From Acidobacteriota bacterium (GTDB taxonomy: Bacteria > Acidobacteriota > Thermoanaerobaculia > Thermoanaerobaculales > Sulfomarinibacteraceae): a DNA stretch of 58,336 nucleotides. The notes beneath the pieces were generated by a model. The model was not told where the DNA came from. It saw only the letters and a list, made by a program, of their open reading frames with translations, and searched no databases. Positions 1 through 9,222 of this stretch are shown here, piece by piece. The stretch lies in contig JAADFK010000224.1 in the NCBI GenBank assembly GCA_013152925.1, positions 1 to 58,336 on the forward strand, read 5' to 3'. The position numbers and the translations under genes were made by a program. Each line of letters starts with the position of its first letter. Within the stretch, counting starts at the first letter, position 1.

Positions 1-853
1 CACAGGCCTTGACCGCGAGCGCCCCGCCAGCCCGGGCCGCCACGACGATCCGGTCGAGCTCGGGCGGGCATACCTCGGGAGCCAGCCTCCGCCGCGCCGT
101 CCAGTCGGCGGCCACGGCTTCCCCAACCGCCGCCTCGTCCGGAGCCAGCAGGGCCGAACGGCACCGCCGTGCCGCCGCGGCGATCTCATCGAGGGCCAGC
201 GCCGTACCGGCATCGCCTTCGAAGCGCCGCCGGATGATCTGCCAATTGACCATGCCCGAGTGGTGCGTGATCCCAGTGAAAAAGACCGTCAGGCGCCGCC
301 CCACCCAGTCGAGATCGACCGGTAGCCGTTCGAGCCTCTCCCCGCCGGGCCCCAGGTGCAGGGCCAGCACGCCGCCGGCCTCGGCGGCCCAGTGGTCCTG
401 GCAGCCCGCGGGCGCTCCGAGCACACGGGCCTCCAGGTCGCGGAGGATCGGGATCAAGCGGGACCCGTCCATGGACCGGCCATCCAGGACCAGAAGCGCC
501 CTGGCCAGGGCCAGAGCGTAGGCCGAAGAGCCCCCCAGCCCGGAGCCCACGGGTACCTGTTCGAGAACCCGGATCACCAGGCCCCCGCCGGGCCGGAAGA
601 AGAATGCGACCGCCGCCGTCAGGTCGCTCCCGGAATCGGCCGCCTCCAGTGACCTCGGGGCCCCTCCTCCGACCACGTGGAGCACCGTTCCGGCCGGCGC
701 TCCGGCCGCCTCCACCCTGACGCGCGCCCGGACGGGCAGCGCGGCGTTGACGGTCAGGGCCCCGGGGTGCAGAACCCCCAGCGGCCAGATGTCCAGGGTT
801 CCCCCGGCCAGGTCGGCCCGGCACGGCGCGGCGGCCTCAGCCCATGGCGCCAC
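1..853 (-). CDS. GHMP-family kinase (3' end outside window)
   Basis: The minus-strand frame from GTG 853 (SD GGGAGG) is open to the window edge. It reads VAPWAEAAAPCRADLAGGTLDIWPLG...PVGSGLGGSSAYALALARALL, the GHMP kinase N-terminus and glycine/serine motif. The listed ORF 186..824 is an out-of-frame shadow. Confidence 0.75.
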   Translation of the reverse strand, partial: MAPWAEAAAPCRADLAGGTLDIWPLGVLHPGALTVNAALPVRARVRVEAAGAPAGTVLHVVGGGAPRSLEAADSGSDLTAAVAFFFRPGGGLVIRVLEQVPVGSGLGGSSAYALALARALLVLDGRSMDGSRLIPILRDLEARVLGAPAGCQDHWAAEAGGVLALHLGPGGERLERLPVDLDWVGRRLTVFFTGITHHSGMVNWQIIRRRFEGDAGTALALDEIAAAARRCRSALLAPDEAAVGEAVAADWTARRRLAPEVCPPELDRIVVAARAGGALAVKAC

Positions 854-2067
854 GGGGAGCCTCCCGGGCCGTCCAGCAGGGTCTGGACGGTGATGGCATA
901 GGAGAGGAAGCGCCGGAGGCGGTCCCTGGCGATGGGCTTGGCCGGCGGAGAGGAGATCCGCAGCGGGTTGATCCACTTCCCGTTGTGCCGGACGCGGTAA
1001 TCGAGGTGGGGGCCCGTGGCCAGACCCGTCTGGCCGACGTAACCGATCACCTGGCCCTGGTGGACCCGCACCCCGTGGTGAATCCCCCTGGCGTAGCGGC
1101 TCAGGTGGAGGTAGCTGGTTTCGTAGCCGTTGCTGTGGCGAACGGTGACCATCTTGCCGCCCCCACCCCTGCGGCCCACGAAACGGACCACGCCGTCGGC
1201 CGTCACATGGACCGGGGTTCCCACCGGAGCGCCGTAGTCGACCCCGTAGTGGGGCATGCGCCGGTGGAGCACCGGATGGTAGCGGTGGAGGCTGAACCTG
1301 GAGGTGATCCGGGAGAACTTCAGGGGCGCCCGGAGGAACTCCTTCCGCAGCGGGTGCCCCTTGAGATCGTAGTACCCGACCCTCCCCTGCCCGTCGGGGA
1401 AGGCCACGGCGTTGAGGGTACGGCCCGCGTTGAGGAAGCGCGCCGCGAAGAGGGTGCCCCACCCGTACGGCTTCCCGCCCACCGTCCGGCGGTCGACGAT
1501 GACCACGAAGCGGTCACCCTGCCGGAGGTCCCGGAAGAAGTCGATGTCCCACTGGAAGATCCCCGCCAGCCGTACGGCCAGCTCGGCATCGCCGCCCGCC
1601 GCGTCCACGGCCCCGAACAGGGAGCTCTCGATGCTCCCCTCCAGGCGGACGACCTCGTGCTGCACGGTCCCGTCCACACGCCGGGCGCGGATGGTTTCCC
1701 CGGAACGTTCGGCCCGCACCGTGCTCCGGGCATCCATGCGGATAGTCAGCGATTGCAGCTGGCCGGAGGGTGCACGCCGTCCCTCCACCACCATCCCCGG
1801 CCGCAGCGCCCTGGGGTCGAGCACCGAGGCCAGGCTCAAGCACCACTGGCTCCACTGCCCGGGCTCCAATTCCCGGCAGACACTCTCCAGAGTGTCCCCG
1901 GGGCTCACTTCGAAACGCGTGATCGTGGCGCTGAGCTTGAGGGGCCGGACCGTGACCGGCGAATCCGGCGCATGTACCGGCGCTGTACGCGGACCGCCGC
2001 CGCACGCCGCCGAGATCGCCAGAGCTGTCACCAGGCCCAGGCCCGATGGCCTCACGGGGCGCTCCAT
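754..2067 (-). CDS. M23 (LytM-like) metallopeptidase domain protein
   Basis: Within ORF 754..2484: signal-like N-terminus from ATG 2067, a LysM-like 'VSPGDTLESVCRELEPG', and the M23 core HYGVDYGAPVGTPVHVTADGVV...GYVGQTGLATGPHLDYRV. Confidence 0.85.
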   Translation of the reverse strand: MERPVRPSGLGLVTALAISAACGGGPRTAPVHAPDSPVTVRPLKLSATITRFEVSPGDTLESVCRELEPGQWSQWCLSLASVLDPRALRPGMVVEGRRAPSGQLQSLTIRMDARSTVRAERSGETIRARRVDGTVQHEVVRLEGSIESSLFGAVDAAGGDAELAVRLAGIFQWDIDFFRDLRQGDRFVVIVDRRTVGGKPYGWGTLFAARFLNAGRTLNAVAFPDGQGRVGYYDLKGHPLRKEFLRAPLKFSRITSRFSLHRYHPVLHRRMPHYGVDYGAPVGTPVHVTADGVVRFVGRRGGGGKMVTVRHSNGYETSYLHLSRYARGIHHGVRVHQGQVIGYVGQTGLATGPHLDYRVRHNGKWINPLRISSPPAKPIARDRLRRFLSYAITVQTLLDGPGGSPWRHGLRPPRRAGPTWPGEPWTSGRWGFCTPGP

Positions 2068-2507
2068 GCCTCGACCGCCGCGGCCGTGGCCTCCAGCCGG
2101 GCCACGACCTCTCCCTTGCGGTTGAGGATGACCAGGGCCGGAACGGTGACGACGCGGCACCGCTTCAGGAAGCTGCCGTGCCGATCGTGAAGCCAGGTCA
2201 CGTCCGTCCCCGCGAAGGCCTTCCGTCCGTCCTCCAGAGGTTCGACCACGTCGATGAAAACCAGATTGAGGCCCTTGGCCCGGCAGGCCGCCTTCAGGGC
2301 CGCCCGGTTCTTCAGAACCTCCGGCGCCCTGGGCTGCCAGGACGACCACACCACCACCGCGACCGGCGCCGTCTCGGCCAACCAGCGATCCCACGGCACT
2401 GGCGTGCCGTCTGGATACCGCAAGTCCGGGCCGCCACCGGCCCCGCCGATGGCCGCCACGAGCAGCGCCGCGGCCGTGAGCCAACCGATTCTACGAGGGC
2501 TCGCCAT
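2052..2507 (-). CDS. thioredoxin/TlpA-like protein lacking the CxxC motif
   Basis: MASPRRIGWLTAAALLVAA... signal/TM, VAVVVWSSWQPRAPEVL (TlpA WCxPC region without Cys), and the cis-Pro region VVTVPALVILNRKGEVV. Confidence 0.65.
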   Translation of the reverse strand: MASPRRIGWLTAAALLVAAIGGAGGGPDLRYPDGTPVPWDRWLAETAPVAVVVWSSWQPRAPEVLKNRAALKAACRAKGLNLVFIDVVEPLEDGRKAFAGTDVTWLHDRHGSFLKRCRVVTVPALVILNRKGEVVARLEATAAAVEAWSAP

Positions 2508-2653
2508 GGCCGCAGTATAGCCGACACCGGCGCCGAGCCGTTTCATCGGCGCGCCGGCCGAGGAACCCGGTCACCGTGTCGAGGCTGCGATCCCGGTCGT
2601 GTATACTCCCCGCGCCTCCGCCATCGGGGGCGAGCCATTCCAAGGAGCAACGC

Positions 2654-3070
2654 ATGACCGAGCGCACGCTGACCATCATCAAGCCCGACTCCGTCGAGAA
2701 GAACAACGTGGGCGCCATCATCGCCCACCTGGAGCGCGAGGGGTTCCGCATCGTCGCGGCCCGCATGATGCGGCTGACCGAGGCCCAGGCCCGGGCCTTC
2801 TACGAGGTCCACAGGGAGCGGCCCTTCTACGACGACCTCGTCGCCTACATGACCTCGGGTCCCGTCTGGCCCATGTGCCTCGAGCGCGAGAACGCCGTGG
2901 TGCATCTCCGTGAGGTCATGGGCGCCACCAACCCCGCCGAGGCGAACGAGGAGACGATCCGCGCCCTGTACGGCGAATCCATCGAGCGCAACGCGATCCA
3001 CGGCTCAGATTCCCCGGAGAACGCCGCGCGGGAGATTTCCTTCTTCTTCCCGGAGACCGACCTGGTCTGA
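2654..3070 (+). CDS. ndk: nucleoside diphosphate kinase
   Basis: MTERTLTIIKPDSVEKNNVGAII...RNAIHGSDSPENAAREISFFF; the NDK active site NAIHGSDS is present. Confidence 0.97.
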   Translation: MTERTLTIIKPDSVEKNNVGAIIAHLEREGFRIVAARMMRLTEAQARAFYEVHRERPFYDDLVAYMTSGPVWPMCLERENAVVHLREVMGATNPAEANEETIRALYGESIERNAIHGSDSPENAAREISFFFPETDLV

Positions 3071-3307
3071 GCCGCTCCCGGCCGGCCGCCCGGTCTCGAG
3101 GGTCGTGCGGCCCCCGAAGCCTCGTACCATTCCGGGGAGAGGGGGCGGCGTCCCTCTCCCGGTGGGGTGTTCCGCGATTCCATTCTTCGTCGGCGGGACG
3201 TCCTTGGAGGCGGCGGATCTGCTGGGCTTCCCCCGGGGGAGGCCGGGCGGCCATGGTCCCACCGGCGATCCCGCGTGTGAAGGAAGGCGCCAGGCCCACC
3301 ACGCGCC

Positions 3308-3321
3308 TTGACCTGGGTCAA
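3308..3321. promoter_or_regulatory. FNR/DNR-type palindrome upstream of napD
   Basis: TTGACCTGGGTCAA (CTTGAC-CTGG-GTCAAG perfect arms, TTGAY-N4-RTCAA consensus). It is centred about 43 bp upstream of the napD ATG. Confidence 0.75.
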
Positions 3322-3357
3322 GGCATTGACCATACTGATTGTGGAACATTCTTCCAG

Positions 3358-3684
3358 ATGTTGAAGCCTACAAGCATCCGATCCGTCACGCCCTCCGATC
3401 GCTTCACCTGCTCGGGAATCGTCGTCACGGCACGGCCCCAGGAGCTCCAGGAGGTTCGCCGGATGATCGAAGGGCTCGACGGCCTCCGCGTGCACCAGGA
3501 AGACGCGACGTCCGGGCGACTGGTCGTGACCCAGGAGGCCTCGTCCGACGCCGAGCAGGCCGAGGGCCTGCTGCGGCTCCAGCGTCTGCCAGGGGTGCTC
3601 GCGGCGGATCTCGTGTACTACCACCGTGAGGAGCCGGAGGCGATGGTGCCCGGCTCCGACCATCAGTCAGGAGCGAAGCAATGA
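3358..3684 (+). CDS. napD: NapD chaperone for periplasmic nitrate reductase maturation
   Basis: [43 protein letters not shown]...[15 protein letters not shown]; directly upstream of napA with an ATGA overlap. Confidence 0.85.
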   Translation: MLKPTSIRSVTPSDRFTCSGIVVTARPQELQEVRRMIEGLDGLRVHQEDATSGRLVVTQEASSDAEQAEGLLRLQRLPGVLAADLVYYHREEPEAMVPGSDHQSGAKQ

Positions 3685-6422
3685 AGGATGGCCTTTCCCG
3701 AAGAGAGTTCGTGGTTTCCAGTGTCGCCGCGGCCACCGCCGCGACCGTCGGCCTCCCCGTCGCCGGCGAGGTGATCGATCCCGCGGCCGGCGCCCACTGG
3801 GAGAAGGGTGTCTGCCGGTTCTGCGGGGTCGGCTGCGGCGTCCAGGTGGCGGTCAAGGAGGGGCGCCTGGTCGGCGTCAAGGGCGATCCCCAAAGCCCCG
3901 TCAACCGCGGCCTGTTGTGCGTCAAGGGCTATGCCAACCCCCAGATCCACTACGGTGCCGACCGCCTCACCCAGCCGCTGCTCCGCATGAAAGACGGCCG
4001 GTACAGCAAGGACGGGGAGCTCTTCCCCATCTCCTGGGAACGGGCTTTCGACGAGATGGAACGGCAGTTCAAGAAGGTCTACGGTGAGCTCGGACCGACC
4101 GGCGTCGCCATCATGGGCTCCGGCCAGTACACCATTCCCGAGGGTTACGCGGCTGTCAAGCTGAGCAAGGCCGGCTGGCGCACCAACAACATCGATCCCA
4201 ACGCACGCCAGTGCATGGCCTCGGCCGTCGCGGGGTTCATCCAGGTGTTCGGGATCGACGAGCCCGCCGGCTGCTACGACGACATCGAGCTAACGGATGC
4301 CGTGGTCACCTGGGGCGCCAACATGGCCGAGATGCACCCCATCCTGTGGTCCAGGATCGTCGCTCACCGCATGGCCAAACCCCACGTCAGGGTCGTCAAC
4401 CTAAGCACCTACTCCAACAGGACCTCCGACGCCGCAGATGTGGAGATCATCTTCAAGCCGCAGACCGACCTGGCCATCTGGAACTACATCGCGCGGGAGA
4501 TCTTCGAGCGAAACGCCGTCGACAACGACTTCATCGAAAAGCACTGCGTGACCGCCACCGGGCCCACGGACATCGGCTACGGCATGCGCTTCAACACGGA
4601 GCACGCCTTCCCCGCCGAGCTCGACACCCTGGAGCGCGAGAAGAAGGTCAAGCTGACCCGGGACGAGGCCATCGCCCAGGGCCTCGATCCCGACGAGCCC
4701 CACGAGGTGGAGCAGCGGCACCGCACGACCGCCGGCGCGCACTGGCTGATCGCCCTGGAGGAGCTCAAGAAGGCCGTGGCGCCCTACGATCTCGAGTTCG
4801 TGGCGCAACTGGCCAAGGGTGATGCTGACGAGTCACTGGAGAGCTTCAAGAAGAAGCTCCAGGCGCTGGCGGATCTCTACGTGGATCCCAAACGCAACAT
4901 CGTGTCCTTCTGGACCATGGGTTTCAACCAGCACACCCGGGGAACGTGGGTCAACGAGCAGGCGTACATGGTGCATCTGCTGACGGGCAAGTACGCCCGC
5001 CCCGGCGCCTCGGCCTTCTCCCTGACGGGCCAACCCTCGGCCTGTGGCACGGCCCGCGAGGTCGGCACCTTCGCCCACCGCCTGCCGGCCGACATGGTGG
5101 TCGCCAATCCCGAGCACCGCAAACGGGCCGAGGGCATCTGGCACCTTCCCTCGGGGACCCTGAACCCCAAGGTGGGAAGCCACATCACCAAGATGATGCG
5201 GGACATCGAGGACGGGAAGATCCGCTGGCTCTGGGTCCAGGTCACCAACCCCTTCCAGTCCACGGCCAACGCCAACCACTGGTTCCAGGCGGCGCGTGAG
5301 CGGGACGTCTTCATCGTCGTCTCCGATGTCTACCCAACGGTTTCGTGCCGGGTGGCGGACCTGATCCTGCCGGCGGCCATGCACTTCGAAAAGTGGGGGC
5401 TCTATGGCAACACCGAGCGGCGGACCCAGGGCTGGCGCCAGATGGCCGACCCGCCCGGCCAGGCGCGCTCCGATGTCTGGCAGATGCTGGAGTTCTCCAA
5501 GCGGTTCACGCTGCGGGAGGTGTGGGGCCGGAAGCCGGTCCCCGGCCTCAAGGCGGCGGGATTCGAGGACGGCTGGCTTCCCGACGTGCTCGAGTCGGCC
5601 AGGGCAATGGGTTATACGCCCGAGACAACCCTCTACGAGGTCCTCTTCGCCACGCCCCGGGCACGGTCCTTCCCGTGGCCCGACCCCAGGGCGAAGGGAT
5701 ACCACAACTGCACCGCCGAGGCCGCCGGTCTCGACTGGTTCCCCGAGAAGGCCCTGTTCCAGGAGTACGTCATCTTCGGCCGCGGCCACGGCCACGACCT
5801 GGCCGACTTCGACGTCTACATGGACCCCGCCGTTCGCGGTCTGCGCTGGCCCGTGGTCGACGGCAAGGAGACCCGCTGGAGGTTCAACGGGAAGTACGAC
5901 CCCTACGTCGCCAAGGGCACGGACTTCGAGTTCTACGGACCCGCGCTGAAGAAGATCCCCCGAGGCAACCTGGCAGGACCCGGGAAGGGACCCAAGGTCT
6001 CCGTGGCCGGCAAGGCCAAGATCTTCTTCCGGCCCTACGCCGCCCCGGCCGAGAGCCCCGACGCACACTACGACCTCTGGCTCTGCACCGGGCGCGTTCT
6101 CGAGCACTGGCACAGCGGCACCATGACCCGCAGGGTGCCGGAGCTCAACGCCGCGTTCCCCGAAACCGTCATCTTCATGAATTCCAAGGATGCCTCCTCC
6201 CGCGGCATCTCCGACGCAGCCGTGGCCTGGGTGGAGTCCCGCCGCGGCCGGATCCGCGCCCTCATCCGGACGGTGGGCAGAAACCGGGTGCCCAGGGGGA
6301 TGGTGTTCGTGCCGTGGTTCGACGAGAACGTCCTCATCAACAAGGTGGCCCTGGACGCCACCTGCCCCATCTCCAAGGAAACCGACTACAAGAAGTGCGC
6401 CGTCCGCGTGGTGCCGGCGTGA
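3681..6422 (+). CDS. napA: periplasmic nitrate reductase catalytic subunit NapA
   Basis: Tat-like [14 protein letters not shown]; 4Fe-4S motif [12 protein letters not shown]...GLLCVKGY; Mo-bisMGD architecture throughout ([40 protein letters not shown]-type region). Confidence 0.95.
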   Translation: MKDGLSRREFVVSSVAAATAATVGLPVAGEVIDPAAGAHWEKGVCRFCGVGCGVQVAVKEGRLVGVKGDPQSPVNRGLLCVKGYANPQIHYGADRLTQPLLRMKDGRYSKDGELFPISWERAFDEMERQFKKVYGELGPTGVAIMGSGQYTIPEGYAAVKLSKAGWRTNNIDPNARQCMASAVAGFIQVFGIDEPAGCYDDIELTDAVVTWGANMAEMHPILWSRIVAHRMAKPHVRVVNLSTYSNRTSDAADVEIIFKPQTDLAIWNYIAREIFERNAVDNDFIEKHCVTATGPTDIGYGMRFNTEHAFPAELDTLEREKKVKLTRDEAIAQGLDPDEPHEVEQRHRTTAGAHWLIALEELKKAVAPYDLEFVAQLAKGDADESLESFKKKLQALADLYVDPKRNIVSFWTMGFNQHTRGTWVNEQAYMVHLLTGKYARPGASAFSLTGQPSACGTAREVGTFAHRLPADMVVANPEHRKRAEGIWHLPSGTLNPKVGSHITKMMRDIEDGKIRWLWVQVTNPFQSTANANHWFQAARERDVFIVVSDVYPTVSCRVADLILPAAMHFEKWGLYGNTERRTQGWRQMADPPGQARSDVWQMLEFSKRFTLREVWGRKPVPGLKAAGFEDGWLPDVLESARAMGYTPETTLYEVLFATPRARSFPWPDPRAKGYHNCTAEAAGLDWFPEKALFQEYVIFGRGHGHDLADFDVYMDPAVRGLRWPVVDGKETRWRFNGKYDPYVAKGTDFEFYGPALKKIPRGNLAGPGKGPKVSVAGKAKIFFRPYAAPAESPDAHYDLWLCTGRVLEHWHSGTMTRRVPELNAAFPETVIFMNSKDASSRGISDAAVAWVESRRGRIRALIRTVGRNRVPRGMVFVPWFDENVLINKVALDATCPISKETDYKKCAVRVVPA

Positions 6423-6436
6423 AGGGGGGAACGACC

Positions 6437-6901
6437 ATGCGCCTGACAACCCTCTCGACCCTGACAGTCCTCGCCCTCCTGGCCGCCGGCTGTGCCTCCC
6501 GCGCTCCGGAACCCTCCGCCACCAACGCCGCCACGGCGCCGCGGGCCATTCCCGAGTCCAGGATCGGGCTCCGAACGGCCGATGTCAGCGAGGCCTCCCC
6601 CGTCAGACCCATCGTTCCCGTGAGGGCCCAGCCCGGCGAGGCGCCGCTCCCGGTCCGGCCATACCCGGGCTCGCCTCCAGTCATCCCCCATTCCGTCGAC
6701 GGGCTTCTCCCCATCACCGCGAAGGAGAACGCCTGCGTGGGATGCCACGACCCGGCGAACGCCGGCGATTCCGAAGCCACTCCCATCCCGGCGAGCCACT
6801 TCGAGGCCGGCAAGCTCGACAACCGCCGCTACCTGTGCATCTTCTGCCACGTGCCGCAAACCAAGGCCACACCACTGGTGGAGAACACCTTCAAGCCCTG
6901 A
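6437..6901 (+). CDS. napB: NapB-like diheme cytochrome c subunit
   Basis: Two CxxCH motifs (CVGCH, CIFCH), NapB-like spacing, lipobox-like LLAAGC, immediately downstream of napA. Confidence 0.9.
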   Translation: MRLTTLSTLTVLALLAAGCASRAPEPSATNAATAPRAIPESRIGLRTADVSEASPVRPIVPVRAQPGEAPLPVRPYPGSPPVIPHSVDGLLPITAKENACVGCHDPANAGDSEATPIPASHFEAGKLDNRRYLCIFCHVPQTKATPLVENTFKP

Positions 6902-6926
6902 GCATGAGAGCGGCCGGTATCCCGGC

Positions 6927-6963
6927 AACACCCCGGCGACCGGGTCCGCCGGGGTGTTCTCGT
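6927..6963 (+). terminator. hairpin terminator after napB
   Basis: AACACCCCGGCG-accgggtc-CGCCGGGGTGTT, perfect 12-bp stem followed by ctcgtt. Confidence 0.7.
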
Positions 6964-7032
6964 TGGCGCTGGGCCGGCGCACCACCACCGCTTGAACCCG
7001 ATGCGCGCTCCACCTCTTTCCTTCAGTGCGGC

Positions 7033-7038
7033 TATACT
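7033..7038 (+). promoter_or_regulatory. -10 box (TATACT) close to the dCMP deaminase start
   Basis: TATACT-acgcggc-ATG(7046); 7-nt spacing suggests a leaderless mRNA. Confidence 0.5.
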
Positions 7039-7045
7039 ACGCGGC

Positions 7046-7498
7046 ATGGCACGTGTCAGCTGGCACCGCTACTTCATGAACCTGGCCATCCAGGCGGCCA
7101 CGCGCTCGACCTGTCCCCGCAAGCACGTTGGAGCCGTGATCGTGCGGGACAAGAGCATCCTTTCCACCGGGTACAACGGCTCGATCCGGGGCGCACCCCA
7201 CTGCGACGAGGCCGGTTGCCTGATGGAGAACGGCCACTGCGTGCGAACGGTCCACGCCGAGGCCAACGCCATCGTCCAGGCGGCTCGCAACGGCGTCCGC
7301 CTGGAGAACGCCGAGATCTACGTGACGGCCTCCCCGTGCTTCAACTGCTTCAAGCTGATCGTCAATGCGGGAATCCGGATCATCTATTTCGGCGAGTTCT
7401 ACCGGGACGAGCGCGTGCTCCAGTTCGCCAACGAGCTTGGAATCGAGCTGATCCACCTGGGCCTCAAACAGCCCGAACAGCAAACCGTCGAGGAGTGA
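7046..7498 (+). CDS. dCMP/cytidylate deaminase family protein (ComEB-like)
   Basis: WHRYFMNLAIQAATRSTCPRKHVGAVIV...TVHAEANAI...TASPCFNCFKLIVNAGI; HAE and PCxxC zinc motifs. Confidence 0.92.
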   Translation: MARVSWHRYFMNLAIQAATRSTCPRKHVGAVIVRDKSILSTGYNGSIRGAPHCDEAGCLMENGHCVRTVHAEANAIVQAARNGVRLENAEIYVTASPCFNCFKLIVNAGIRIIYFGEFYRDERVLQFANELGIELIHLGLKQPEQQTVEE

Positions 7499-7501
7499 GC
7501 C

Positions 7502-8626
7502 ATGAGCAAGATCCGCCAGATCGGTGTCCTGACCGGGGGGGGCGACGCCCCGGGTCTCAACGCCGTCATCCGCGCCCTGACCAAATCCGCCATCCTGGAC
7601 CACGGCGTTCGTGTCATCGGTTTCAACGACGGCTTTTCCGGCATGGTCGAGATGAAGACCCACGAGCTTGGGCTCCACGACGTCCGCGGCATCCTGCCCC
7701 GGGGCGGCACCATCCTGGGGACCACCAACCGGGGCAACCCCTTCGAGTACGTGGAGCGCCTGGCCGACGGCACGGAGCGCGTCAGTGACGCCTCGGCCAC
7801 CGTTGCGAAGAACTTCGAGCGGCTGGGGCTGGATGCCCTCGTGGTCATCGGCGGCGATGGTACCCTGAGCATCGCCCACCGCCTGATGCAGGAACACGGC
7901 ATCCCCGTGGTGGGCGTACCCAAGACCATCGACAATGACCTGGCGGCCACGGACCGTACCTTCGGTTTCGCCACCGCCGTCGAGGTGGCCACCGATGCGC
8001 TGGACCGGCTCCACACCACGGCCGAGAGCCACCACCGCATCATGCTCCTCGAGGTCATGGGCCGGGAGGCCGGATGGATCGCCCTCCACAGCGGCGTGGC
8101 CGGCGGCGCCGACGTGGTCCTGATTCCCGAGATTCCCTTCCAGGTGGAGCCCGTGATCGCCAAGGTCTGGGCCCGCCAGAACCGGGGCACGCCCTTCTCC
8201 ATCGTCGTCGTCGCCGAGGGCGCCCGGCCGAAGGACGGCGACCAGGTCTACCAGAGCGTCGATCCCGTCACGGGGTGGAAGCGTCTCGGTGGAATCTCCT
8301 ACGAGCTGGCGCCGATTCTCCAGGGCAAGACGGGACTCGAGGTGCGGGTCACGGTCCTCGGCCATATCCAGCGTGGCGGCTCCCCCTGCGCCGATGACCG
8401 GATTCTCGGCACGCGGCTGGGCGCCGAGGCCATGCGCCTGGTGATGAGGGGCCGTTTCGACCACATGGTGGCTCTACGCGGCGAGGAGATCGAGGCCGTG
8501 CCCATGGAGAAGGCCATCAACCGGCTCAAGCTCGTCGATCCCAACGGCCAGCTCGTCCGGAACGCCAGGAGCCTGGGGATCGTCTTCGGCGACGAAGACC
8601 CGGACGAGATCCTCGACACCAGATGA
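7502..8626 (+). CDS. pfkA: 6-phosphofructokinase (PfkA family)
   Basis: IGVLTGGGDAPGLNAVIR, VVIGGDGTLSIAHRL, GVPKTIDNDLAATDRTFGFATA, MGREAGWIAL. Confidence 0.93.
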   Translation: MSKIRQIGVLTGGGDAPGLNAVIRALTKSAILDHGVRVIGFNDGFSGMVEMKTHELGLHDVRGILPRGGTILGTTNRGNPFEYVERLADGTERVSDASATVAKNFERLGLDALVVIGGDGTLSIAHRLMQEHGIPVVGVPKTIDNDLAATDRTFGFATAVEVATDALDRLHTTAESHHRIMLLEVMGREAGWIALHSGVAGGADVVLIPEIPFQVEPVIAKVWARQNRGTPFSIVVVAEGARPKDGDQVYQSVDPVTGWKRLGGISYELAPILQGKTGLEVRVTVLGHIQRGGSPCADDRILGTRLGAEAMRLVMRGRFDHMVALRGEEIEAVPMEKAINRLKLVDPNGQLVRNARSLGIVFGDEDPDEILDTR

Positions 8627-9222
8627 TCGCCATCGATCTCAACGAGGTCTCCGTGCCGCTCGTCTGGGAGGAGCTCTTCGGGTGGCCCGATCCTCCGGAT
8701 GTGGAAATCGGCGCTGGCAAGGGGCGATTCCTCCTCGAGATGGCACGGCTTCATCCCGATCGTTCCCTACTCGGCGTCGAGAGGGCGGCCAAGTACCACG
8801 AGATGGTGTGCCGGCGCGCCGCCCGGCGGGGCATCGAGAGCATCCGCATGGTGCGCACCACGGCCGAGGACCTGTTCTTCCGGCTGGTGAAGCCCTCCTC
8901 GGTGGCCCGGATCCACATCTACTTCCCGGACCCCTGGCCCAAGAAGCGGCACCACAAGCGCCGCCTGATCCGGCCGGAGGCCGTGGACGCCATGGCACGG
9001 GCCCTGGTTCCCGGCGGCCGGCTCCTGGTCAAGACCGATCATCCGGACTACGCCGAGGTCATCGGCGAGGTCCTGGCAGCTTCGTCGCTCACGGTGGAAG
9101 ACCCGGCGTCACACTTCGAGGATCTACCGGAGACCAGCTACGAGATCAAGTACCGGCGGGAGGATCGTCCCATCTGGGCCTTCGTTTGCCGCCGGGGCCA
9201 GCTGGAGCCCCGCCATGCCTGA
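8623..9222 (+). CDS. trmB: tRNA (guanine-N7-)-methyltransferase
   Basis: DVEIGAGKGRFLLEMARLHPDRSLLGVE...IHIYFPDPWPKKRHHKRRLI. Confidence 0.93.
   Translation: MIAIDLNEVSVPLVWEELFGWPDPPDVEIGAGKGRFLLEMARLHPDRSLLGVERAAKYHEMVCRRAARRGIESIRMVRTTAEDLFFRLVKPSSVARIHIYFPDPWPKKRHHKRRLIRPEAVDAMARALVPGGRLLVKTDHPDYAEVIGEVLAASSLTVEDPASHFEDLPETSYEIKYRREDRPIWAFVCRRGQLEPRHA

Noticed and set aside
754-2484. 576-aa ORF spanning the M23 peptidase and upstream
   Set aside because: Only 754..2067 has peptidase homology. The upstream portion is an out-of-frame shadow of the TlpA-like gene.
3070-3307. Possible RNA gene between ndk and napD
   Set aside because: GC-rich with weak inverted repeats only; no tRNA-like or riboswitch pattern could be supported.
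4833-6449. 538-aa minus-strand ORF antisense to napA
   Set aside because: Shadow ORF with no signal peptide, SD or family motifs; napA is coding.
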